A stretch of 35,020 nucleotides of DNA from Mesostigma viride (lineage: Eukaryota; Streptophyta; Mesostigmatophyceae; Mesostigmatales; Mesostigmataceae). Positions 27,081-35,020 of the stretch are shown piece after piece. The notes beneath the pieces are model-generated. The model was not told the DNA's origin and ran no database searches. It saw nothing but the letters and a program-made list of their open reading frames with translations. The stretch lies in the NCBI GenBank assembly GCA_009746045.1, contig RPFO01000239.1:1-35020 (forward strand), read 5' to 3'. Within the stretch, counting starts at the first letter, position 1. The number at the start of each line of letters is the position of its first letter. Made by a program: the position numbers and the translations under genes.

Positions 27081-28100
27081 CCGGATAAAACTAAGTCAAT
27101 TCAGGAATGGCCTACCCTACCGACGTTAAAGGTGTACGTAGTTTCCTAGGAATTGCTTCTTACTATAGGCGTTTTATCCCGCGTTTCGCCACTATAGCAG
27201 CCCCTATTAATCATTTATTAAAGAAGGATATCCCCTTTGTTTGGAGTAGTGAGTGTCAGTCTGCTTTTCAGTGCCTAAAATCCCTACTCCTTCCCCTCCT
27301 GTACTCATCCTACCGGATACTACTAAACCCTTTGTTGTGGCTACAGATGCTAGTAAAGTAGCTATAGGGGGTCCTTCTCCAGGATCAGGGTCAGGGCTTA
27401 CAGCCAATTGAGTATATCTCTAGGACAATGCTCCCTGCGGAGCGTAACTATCCCGTCCACCAGCAGGAACTATTAGCTGTGGTGTATTGTTGCCACGCGT
27501 GGCAGCACTTCTTAAAGGTGCTCAATTTGATGTCTGCCTGAATGAACCCTGTGAGCTAGATCCTTATAGGTTAGTTATCCAACGGATCATCGTCCCCTTA
27601 CCCATCTTCTCTCCAACCCAACCTTACCCCTCGTCAAGCGCGCTGGATGGAATTTTTAGCACAGTTTTCCCCTTTTAAACTTCAGTATGTTAAGGGTGTA
27701 GATAACATAGTACCAGATGCACTCTCTCGTCGTGCAGATTATTCCTTTTTCGAGGACCTTGATGTTCTCAATACTACTCTAGTTCCTACTACTATGGGTG
27801 TAACCCCTTATGGTGAACTACCTGATGATGAATCCTATGCCTACCTCTTTCATACAGCTGTTCGCATGCCTGATCTCCTTTCTCACGTAGGACTCTCTCT
27901 CCCGTGTGAGGCCCTTCCTGTGGCCTCGGTGGGGGGGGAGGGGAAAAATAAAATTTCTATACCGCTTAGCCATATAGCGACTAGGTCAGGAAAGTCTTAT
28001 GAAAACATAGTCCCTCTAGGACCTCCCCTTCTCTTTGGCAAGGCGGTAGGAGATCTCTTTAAACCTGTTCTGGATACCTCTGTAGCGATGCCTACCTCTG
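27081..28100 (+). pseudogene. Copy B RNase H and linker, broken
   Basis: Pieces of RNase H are seen in several frames: GVRSFLGIASYYRRF at 27130, the ATDASK region near 27345, the QTDHRPL region near 27580 (damaged) and VPDALSRRADY at 27710. Several single-base indels interrupt them. From about 27647 the frame is open through the eight-G run at 27931-27938 into the integrase. Confidence 0.82.
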
Positions 28101-29603
28101 ATCTTGAACGCCTTATTAGTAGATTTACGGCCACTGAGCCGGAAGCATTAGCTGCCATTGCTGCCCATCCCCAACAATTAGGCAAGCACCCTTGTAAATT
28201 TGTAGGTGGATTTTTATATGTGCAGATAGCAGATTCTCCCCCTCAATGGCGCCTGTATGTCCCTCCTATCTGTCGCTCCTCCTTGCTCTTTGAGTTGCAT
28301 GACTTAGCTGCTCACCAGGGTGGTAAACGGGTACGGGACCTAGTAGCCCGCTCTTATTACTGGCCTTCCCTTTATAAGGATGTGGATGAGTATGTTAGAA
28401 CTTGTCAATCTTGCCAGGAAATGAAACCCAATAATGTAGGACAGATAGCAGAACCTAGGACCTTGCCTGACCCATCATGCCTTGGGATTCTATTATGATG
28501 GATTTTGTAGGACCTTTTAGAAAGAATGATAGGGTAATGCCCAATCCTTGTTTTCATAGATCGTTTTACTCGTATGTGCCATCTTGTGCCGTGTCCTTTA
28601 GAACTCACCGCACGTGATTGCGCACGCCTATACCTCAATAATGTATATAGATATCATGGATTGAGTAGGCAGTTTATTAGTGATAAGGATAAATTATTTA
28701 CCTCAGATTTTTGGCAGCAGTTTTTCGCTGCCATCGGTACCAAGGTTACCTACGGTACTGCCTACCACTCCTCCTCCTCTCATTTAGTAGAGCGTTTAAT
28801 AGAGTAGTAGAAGAAGCGCTTAGGCACTATGTTAATGGCTCGGGTAGTGATTGGGAGGATTATTTATGTTTGGTAGAGTTCCCTCAACAATTGTCCCCAA
28901 GCTGCGCATGGATATACGCCCTTCTTCTTAGATACTGGTAGACAGCCCCTTACCCCTACCTCTCTCTTAGCTAGTCCTCTACGGGACAAGGATGATGTGT
29001 CCCGAGATACTGTAGAAGGTGTACAGTCCTTACTAGATAGAATGAAAACTGCTCATGACCACGCGATCTCAGGGTATCAAAAAGCTCAGGCTAAGTACCT
29101 TGCTAGGTTGCGTGCCTCCTTAGATAGACGAGCACCTGAGATAGAAGTAGGAGATCTAGTATTAGTAGAAGGCCCCCGTGTTGGCCGTTTTGCTCATAAG
29201 TTTGAAGCAGAACTGAAGGTCAAACTTAGGCCTGCCTTCTTAGGACCCTTCCATGTGTTGTCTAGGTAGGAAATTTCTTGTATAAGGTCGATATCCTACC
29301 TCTTGGCAAACGCATTCAAACACCTTCCATAGGAGCCAGCTTAAACTGTACCACCCTAGTACGTTCGCTGGCAGGGAGTTAGCGCCTGCCCCTTTAGAGC
29401 ATAATCCTGACACTGGGAAGTAGAGACGAAGTAGAAAGCATCGTGGCCCATCGAGATATCAAAAAGGGCCGCGGTACCCAGCGTCAGTATAAGTGAAGTG
29501 GATGTATGCTCGTAGTGAAGTAGATAAGGTTTGGTATACGGAGAGTGAGCTAGATGGGTGTAGTCGCCTGCTGCAGGAATATAAAACCCTGCACAAGCTC
29601 TAG
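28088..29603 (+). pseudogene. Copy B integrase and chromodomain, broken and diverged
   Basis: The N-terminal zinc module (LHDLAAHQGG ... CQSCQ) is intact to about 28480. From there indels are frequent: a lost base at CCTGACCCATC, and others near 28535, 28800, 28885, 29262 and 29420. The DNA identity to copy A falls from about 98% before 28480 to roughly 80-90% up to about 29560, then rises again. The second Asp (FISDKD) and the VER segment are still recognisable, and the pol stop TAG is at 29601-29603. Confidence 0.83.
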
Positions 29604-29678
29604 TCGTAGCCTTCTCCTCTCTTATGTTATGTCTGCTGTCGACGGGTGGTTGGTTGTCCCCTCCCCTCCGCAGCCGTC

Positions 29679-31988
29679 ATGACAGAGCCTACCCCTCCGG
29701 CTGAGAGCCGCTGCCGTCCCTGCCCCTACCGGACCCTGAGCTGTATTTCGAGGCCCTTCCGGGCCGCTGGGTGTCGCGATCATGTTACCGGGTGGCGTTG
29801 TGCAGCCGGCCCTTCAGGCCCAACATGCGAGCTTAGTCAGGGCGGCCCTCTTCGGGGTCACGTGGTATGGTCCTTCCCCTGATGAGCCGCACCAGCTTGT
29901 CCTGCACGGGTTCGATGATGCCGGACACTGTTTGTTGGGGTGTGGTTCCAGCTGTCCCGCCTTGGGGCAGATAGATGCGGTTCTCCGGTGTTGCCGTGTG
30001 TTCTCCTACCTCTCCACTCCTGTGGGCCGTACCTGCCTACGGGAGGTGTTCCCGTGGCTTCCAGCTGAGGGTGATGCTGAGGTAGACGAGAACCCCTGCG
30101 ACCTTTTACGGGCCGTAGAGTTCATGGAGATAGCTGATCAGTCGGCGGGACTAGCGGTTAGTGGTCCTACCCCTTCGGGCGCCCCAGCCGAGGTACATTA
30201 TACTCCAGATTATTCTGCCTCGAGCGCTGCGTCCGCCTCCTCGGTGTCTGTCCTCCCTCTCCGGTCCCGTCGTCCCCTCGGTCGACCCGGGATGTCGCAG
30301 TGGAGCCTACCCCTTCGGGTTTGCCTGATCCTCTTTCGGCGACGGTCTCGGCTATGCAGGCTCAGATCCAGTCTTTGACCACGGCGTTTGGGGCCTTCCT
30401 TGCGGCCCAGGCGCAGGTCCCGGCCACGCCGGCTGGATCCGCGCCCCCTACCCCTTCTGTCGCCCCGGCGACTACGGCTTCGCCCGCGCCCCCGCCTGCG
30501 CCCGCGGTCGCTGTGGTTCCGGCGGCTCCTGCGACTCCTGCTGCCTCTGCGCCTGTTACCGCTCTACCTGCGCCTACGCGGGAGTCTCCTGCCCCTGTTA
30601 GCTCGCCCTCCGTCGCTGCTTCCGAGCCTCCTCCCGCTCAGGCGCAGACGTCGCGGGGTTTCTTTGGCGATACTAGCGGGCTTCCCAGACTTTGGGAGGG
30701 TGGTCCTCCGCAGAGGATTCCGGTTCCTGACTGGGGCCTGGATGGTAGTCAATCTTATGCAGGACTGCCTGTCCCTACGGGCCCCATTTTCAACATGTGG
30801 CCTGAGGGTGCACCGGCAACGGAGACCGGCGCGCCTGCGTCGTTGGCGGGTCCGTCACGGCCCTCTCTGGCTTCAGGTCCGGCGCGACCTCCTGTTTTAC
30901 CAGTGCCCCCTGCGTCGGTGTCGGCTCCTGCCCCTGCGTCAGCCCCTGCTCCGGTCCCTCCTCCTTCGGCCTCGCGGTCTTTGGCCGCGGTTGTTCGGTC
31001 CACCGGTCAGGATCCTCGCGCCACCCGCGCTGCCGATTCCCTCAGGGAGTTGTCCCAGGGTGATCGGGACAGGGCTCCTTCTGTGGTGCACGCGACGCCG
31101 GAGTCGCGTGACACGCCCATTCCGGGGTATGGTATGTCCGCACTCGCCTGCCGACAGTGTGACCTGCCGCGCGCCTCTGCTGAGCTTGCCATCTCTCCCA
31201 TGTCCTATGGGTTCTCCCAGGTGTGTCGGGCGCCCCGGGATCGTGGCCTACCCATTGAGACTGATCGGCCTCCGTTCGACATGGTTATTTTAGCTGATCC
31301 GGTGTTCGAGGGTGAGATCCTGGTCCGGCGCGTCCTGTATCGCTGGGCGAGGCGCCACAACGACTTGGACACCTACGGTGGGTTTCAGTGGGCTTACCCT
31401 CCCCCTCTGGGCATTATGGCTTCGGATGCCCTTACAGTAGAGTTTCCTGCGGTGCCGGGTGCGGCGTACACTACGGTCCTCCAGCCCATCCTTGAGTGGG
31501 ATGCCCGCCGCCCGGCGCCTATCCCGGGCCAGGGTCTAGACTCCCGCGGTCACCCTCCTCCTCGTGCCAGCGACTACCTAGAGACATTCGGGTCGCGACA
31601 GTGTGTTCGTCGGTGGCGCTCCCGCGAGGTTCGGCACATCCGGTTGTGGCCGTCCAACGTGGAGCCCCTGGTGGACCTGTTCTTCCCGACGGGTATGCGC
31701 CCTCGGATTCGGTATCATCGCCTCCTCCTGCGGGCCCTTTGCCTGATCGCGGTAGAGCCTTTCCTTCGCCTCTTTGCCTGTGGCTTTCTGGACTGGGCCC
31801 GTGGCCAGGTCGTCCTCACGCAGCATAGGTATTACTGGGCCTTCCTGGGCCTCTTTCCTGACGGCGTGTGGGCCGATGTTTTCCTCACTGTAGATAGGCA
31901 TGACAATGTTGAGGATGTGGCTCACTACCAGGCCTACCTGGAGGTCCTGCTGGCCTCTCGTGGCACTTACCAGACGGATGGCCACTAG
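29679..31988 (+). CDS. Copy B accessory ORF between pol and 3' LTR (unknown function)
   Basis: This protein of about 770 residues starts with ATG at 29679, 75 bases after the pol stop. Two single-base losses relative to copy A (about 29709 and 30248) interrupt it; the long frame 30300-31988 is open. Three parts can be seen: an N-terminal region shared with copy A and containing several Cys (CLLGCGSSCPALG); a low-complexity Ala/Pro region (about 30420-31050); and a C-terminal region of normal composition rich in Arg, Trp and Tyr (YRWARRHNDLDTYGGFQW, VRRWRSREVRHIRLWPSN). No signal peptide, clear membrane segment or known domain is recognised. Its place is that of env in retroviruses, but nothing shows an envelope. 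GC content is far above that of pol, suggesting separate origin. Confidence 0.7.
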
Positions 31989-32354
31989 ATAGAGGGCCTT
32001 AGGCCCGACCTGAGGGTGTTGTCCCTCCGGTATGTAGAGTCGCCCTCATATTCTGGCCAGTTGGTTGGCTGTTCTTGGTCCTTAGCGCTGATGTGTTTAC
32101 TCTGTGTGTCCTGCCCAGTGCCGTCCCCCCCGGCCAGGACTCCGTTCCAGGCAGTTAGGGGAACCTACCACCAGGCTTGGTGCTGGCTAACCCTACACCA
32201 CCCGGCGTGGTGGTGGAGACCGTGTGAACTATTGGTGCTTTGTATCTGGGATGGTCTATCGATTGTGTTGGTGTGTGCTGGGTGCGTTAGGATTATTTTC
32301 CTACCCCTCTGGTTCCCTCCTCTCTGCGTAGGGAGAGGGCTCCCTACCTTTTGT
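31989..32354 (+). other. Copy B 3' untranslated region
   Basis: About 365 bp lie between the accessory ORF stop and the polypurine tract. CACCAC/GTGGTG inverted repeats near 32170-32215 are the only visible structure. Confidence 0.6.
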
Positions 32355-32365
32355 GGGGGGGGAGG
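32355..32365 (+). promoter_or_regulatory. Copy B 3' polypurine tract
   Basis: GGGGGGGGAGG ends directly before TGTTACG of the 3' LTR. Confidence 0.88.
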
Positions 32366-32936
32366 TGTTACGTCGCGTAACAATTCGTTGTAGTTACGGA
32401 CGTAAATTAGGTCCTTGGCCTCGGTTGTTCCTAGGTTACGTGCAGTTCTAGTTTGGACATGATTGTCCCCGTAACAGTACTGTGGTATAGTGGGTGCCTT
32501 TGGGCGCCGCGCCGCGTACTATATTAGTGGTCCTTATCCTTTTGTAGAATGTAGTGGACAGGCGTGCATCTGTGCACCTGCTTGTGTTTCTGTGTTTCTG
32601 CAGGCGAGGGCCAGGTCGGCCCGAGCCTGTTGGACCGTTGGTGACCATTTATGCACGTTCCACTCCTTGTGTGGTCACTCGGCGTGTGTTAAATGAATTA
32701 GCACATATTAGCTTGGGTCACGGCAGTTTAGTTGTGTTTCCTTCCTCTTTTCCTGGAGTAAACGGGTTTGATTAAATGGCCTATGGCATATTACAGTAGT
32801 ACATATGTAAATGCATTGAGATCTGGTTCGTCTCGGTCGTCTTTCGCTAGGGGTGTATATAGAAGCAGCCTCACTAGTTTAGGTAGTATCAGGACAGGTA
32901 GAGGTAGAGGTGGCGGCCGAGGCTTGCGGCGTAACA
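32366..32936 (+). repeat. Copy B 3' LTR
   Basis: The length is 571 bp, the same as the 5' LTR, with only a few substitutions (for example GGCGTATT to GGCATATT and GTAAATAG to GTATATAG). It ends CGTAACA at 32936. Confidence 0.95.
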
Positions 32937-32937
32937 C

Positions 32938-33210
32938 GCAGGACTGCGACCAGCCCAGCCTGGCCGGCACCTCCTGACGTGGGCTGGGCCCAGTGATGTT
33001 AGACGCCGCAAGGCCCGCACCTTCAAAGAACAGCTAGTAGAGGACATGGGGGGCCTAGGCCTCTCCGTGATTTGGAAGAAGATGATGGACAAGGCCAAGT
33101 GGGCCCAGGTCATAGAGGACAACGAGCCCCCCCAGTGGGGAAGCGCCCACGTGTGCAATCCCGTGGGAGGCACGCCAGATAGCCCCCTAGGGCAGCGTGC
33201 GGCTGCCTAG
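32938..33210 (+). pseudogene. LINE ORF2 C-terminal fragment, right flank of copy B
   Basis: An open frame runs from the LTR boundary to the stop at 33208-33210. It reads HLLTWAGPSDVRRRKAR ... LVEDMGGLGLSVIWKKMM ... KWAQVIEDNEPP. The pattern 'D-x-G-L-S-x-x-x-x-x-x-x-x-D-x-x-x-W' is that of the tail of LINE RTs of the endonuclease-reverse transcriptase type. A second copy lies on the other strand at 34540-35020. Everything upstream of this fragment has been replaced by the chromovirus. Confidence 0.7.
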
Positions 33211-33392
33211 ATAGTTGTTGTTGTTAGCATGCTGTTAGATAGATGTAGTATGTAGCCGATGTAGATAGATTAGACCGGTAGGACTGTTTGCACCCATCCA
33301 TCCATCCATCGGGGTTAATGCTCCGTGACTCCCCAACGGGAGCACGAGTCTAATTAATTAATTAATTAATTAATTAATTAATTAATTAATAA
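33211..33392 (+). repeat. LINE 3' region ending in an ATTA tandem tract
   Basis: No gene is seen. (CATC)n lies near 33295-33310, and about 42 bp of uninterrupted TTAA/ATTA repeats at 33351-33392 could be the short-tandem-repeat tail that some LINE clades have instead of poly(A). Confidence 0.5.
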
Positions 33393-33394
33393 AT

Positions 33395-33565
33395 ATGCCC
33401 CTTCTCTGGGGTATGTGAGCACTACATATACTCCCAATGGAGTTGTGTTCCTCATTAATTAATTAATTAATCTACAAAACTATCCTATTCTATTAATTAA
33501 TCAATAACTTAAAATCATAGCTCCGTTGGGAGCATATGTAACACATAGCCCTGAGGAAGGGGCAT
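33395..33565. repeat. Foldback (MITE-like) inverted repeat
   Basis: The arms 33395-33442 and 33521-33565 are inverted copies of each other, sharing ATGCCCCTTC, ATGTG, ATAT and TCCCAA-GGAG blocks. The 78-bp centre is AT-rich with ATTAATTAATTAATTAA. There is no coding capacity. Confidence 0.65.
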
Positions 33566-33970
33566 CTATGGGTTTGTAATACAATCAGGGCGACAACCTG
33601 CAGGTGGAGGATGTACAACTATCACCTGCTCTGGGTGCACCTGCACCGCCATGATGGTTCATGCCTCCTTAACAAGCACAGGCACCCAGGGCGGCTTGAG
33701 GAGAGGGCCTAGAGGCCTGCATGACATATGGGGTGGAAGGCATGTGGCTAGGCTATAGCTGGTGTACACATGGCATCTCAGCAGAGAGTAACTCCCTGCA
33801 TAGGCATAGCATGGCTAAATTCTTAATGCATCGTCCATGGGAGGTCCCATTGTAGGCAGGGCGTGGCTAAATACTGAAAGCATCATCCATGGGGGCCATT
33901 ATGGGCGCACATGCGCGTGGCCACATGCAAAGGCTAAGCCTGTCTAATCTACACTACTGGTATATATTCC
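33566..33970. repeat. Non-coding stretch with a 52-bp imperfect tandem repeat
   Basis: Two copies of a unit starting TAGGCA and containing TGGCTAAAT and CATCCATGG-like blocks lie at 33801-33852 and 33853-33904. I see nothing else in the stretch. Confidence 0.55.
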
Positions 33971-34487
33971 CTATAGTCTGAGGTGGCCAGAGGGCCTGCC
34001 AGGGCTTGTGGTCAACGTGGATGACCGCCCCCTCCAGTATACCGGCTTCCCCCCTGCGCGCTGCCGGAGCTGAAGGTAGGTCGGCCATAGCTCGCGTCGC
34101 CGCTGTTGCTGGGCCAGGCCAGGGTCAAGTCGTCGTCCAGCGTGAAGCGAGTCTCCGAGAGCTTCTTGCGGCATTTAAGGAACGCCAGCTTGTCCGCCAT
34201 GTACTTAAAGGTGAGGAGCACAGGTGCCGGGCCAGCCTTACCCGCGCGCGGGGAAGGCGGACAGCCGACATGTCCAGCTCACCAGTGAGTTGCATGGGGG
34301 CAAGAATGGCGCGCTTAAATGCCTCAAGGAGGCTCGTGGAGGTCTCACCTGCCGGCTGGTCGAAGTGCTTGACGATGACATTGTGGCTGCGCTTGTCGAG
34401 CTCGGCCGCCTCACGAAGGTCGAGGGCTTGTTGCTTGAGTTGTGCCGTGATGGTGGAGGTGGTGGAGGTGGTGTGCTGCTTAAGCAA
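33971..34487 (-). pseudogene. LINE ORF1 remnant, frameshifted
   Basis: Three minus-strand frames succeed each other with the features of an L1-type ORF1 protein. First comes a heptad-like helix and core (LKQQALDLREAAELDKRSHN, VIVKHF). After a frame change follows LTFKYMADKLAFLKCRKKL with ETRFTLDDDLTL. After a second change comes AQQQRRRELWPTYLQLRQ with GGKPVYWRG. The series 'DDDLT ... Q ... R ... LWP-Y' followed by 'P-x-x-R-G' is typical of LINE ORF1 C-termini. No ORF2 follows it at lower coordinates. Confidence 0.6.
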
Positions 34488-34539
34488 GTCCGCCCAGGTG
34501 GAGGGATCCTATTCTATATCTATCCATGTGCTCGCGACC

Positions 34540-35020
34540 CTAGGGGTCTTGGCTAGCATGCCTCCCGCGTTTGCAAACACGCGCCTTCCCCACTGCAGGG
34601 GGGTTGTTTTCCTCTATGACCCGGGCCCACTTGGCCCGGTCCATCATCCTTTTCCAAATCACGGAGAGGCCTAGGCCCCCCATGTCCTTGACTAGCTGTT
34701 CTTTGAAGGCGCGGGCCTTGCGGCGTCTAACCTGGCTGGGCCCGGCCCACTTGAGGAGGTGCACGCCCGGCTGGGTGGGGCACAGCTAGCCCTGCAGAGG
34801 GGCCCCGTGAGGTGTCTGCCTGGTTGTGCGAGCTAAGTGCCCTTCTAGCATCAGGCGCCGCTGCTTGATGGTGCTGGTGATAAGTGGCAGGCCGAGATAC
34901 AAGTCCTCCTTGCGGAAATGAGCAGCGTATCCTACACGATCGAAAATTGACCGCAGAATGTTGGTGACCGCGCCATCCAGCTTGTGGGCAAGGTCGGCAG
35001 CTAGTGAGAGTCCACGTCTC
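34540..35020 (-). pseudogene. LINE ORF2 C-terminal fragment at the window edge
   Basis: From the right edge the minus strand reads SIFDRVGYAAHFRKEDLYLG, LPLITSTIKQRRLMLEGHLA, the 'L-x-G-x-L-P-x-x-x-x-x-I-x-x-R-R-L-x-x-x-G-H' segment of endonuclease-reverse transcriptase LINEs. An in-frame TAG (34786-34788) interrupts it. The same frame continues PGVHLLKWAGPSQVRRRK ... DMGGLGLSVIWKRMMDRAKW to the stop at 34540. It is clearly related to 32938-33210 and opposite to it in direction. It continues beyond the window. Confidence 0.72.

Larger units (their letters stand above)
22181..32936 (+). mobile_element. Chromovirus (Ty3/gypsy) copy B, plus strand, full length with two LTRs
   Basis: Two 571-bp LTRs (22181-22751 and 32366-32936) differ at only a few bases by eye. 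Between them the order is primer site, leader protein, hybrid-binding protein, Gag, Pol with chromodomain, long accessory ORF and polypurine tract, as in copy A. Gag and Pol are broken by many small indels, mostly single-base losses. The flanks (GCCAT left, CGCAG right) do not form a target duplication, so it did not arrive as a simple insertion, or one side was later replaced. The right flank lies inside an old LINE ORF2. Confidence 0.93.

Noticed and set aside
30388-31293. 301-codon plus-strand frame rich in Arg and Leu
   Set aside because: Shadow of the Ala/Pro-rich accessory ORF in another frame; extreme Arg/Leu/Pro composition is typical of misread GC-rich DNA.
13254-32936. The whole inverted pair as a hairpin or template-switch artefact of sequencing
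   Set aside because: The arms differ by a 1.4-kb deletion, a diverged 1.1-kb patch, different LTR halves and different flanks, so they are not one molecule read twice; an assembly join at the centre remains possible.
33351-33480. Regular ATTA repeats, considered as a CRISPR-like or satellite array
   Set aside because: The unit is only four bases, there are no spacers, and the context is a eukaryotic LINE tail and foldback element.

Overview
The window is eukaryotic and consists almost entirely of transposable elements; I see no ordinary host gene, tRNA, rRNA or CRISPR array. Reverse-transcriptase types (Ty1/copia, a chromodomain Ty3/gypsy element, an L1-like LINE with a C-terminal zinc finger, and a second LINE type), together with GC-rich coding stretches lying in AT-rich spacers, would fit a green alga or another protist. 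The species cannot be fixed from the sequence.

Layout. (1) Positions 86-7592 hold a complete Ty1/copia-type element on the minus strand. It has LTRs of 373 and 377 bp, 5-bp target duplications (ATGCC) and five main reading frames: a charged N-terminal protein, Gag, zinc knuckle plus start of integrase, rest of integrase, and a protease-like segment fused to RT-RNase H. (2) Positions 7593-8469 and 13005-13253 are non-coding and repeat-rich. (3) Positions 8470-13004 hold an L1-like LINE on the plus strand, consisting only of ORF2 (endonuclease, RT, zinc finger), framed by a perfect 20-bp direct repeat and broken by three frameshifts. (4) Positions 13254-32936 hold two copies of one chromovirus family arranged head to head: a minus copy (13254-22180) and a plus copy (22181-32936). 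They form a palindrome of nearly 20 kb around a spacer of about 410 bp made of LTR U3 sequence. (5) Positions 32937-35020 hold fragments of a different LINE type, a foldback element and short tandem repeats.

The chromovirus family is the most interesting part. Besides Gag, protease, RT, RNase H, integrase and chromodomain it carries three extra proteins: an arginine/glycine-rich protein whose start codon lies inside the LTR and whose frame crosses the primer binding site; a 130-residue protein with what looks like the RNA:DNA-hybrid-binding (viroplasmin) domain of RNase H1; and a large GC-rich protein of unknown function between pol and the 3' LTR. Gag and Pol are joined by a -1 frame change at a run of eight G. 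Similar G-runs recur inside pol and at the 3' polypurine tract. The two copies are mosaics: most parts are nearly identical, but a segment covering integrase and chromodomain, and one LTR half, are clearly more diverged.

Many breaks in the plus copy are single-base losses. They may be real decay or residual long-read errors, and raw reads would be needed to tell.
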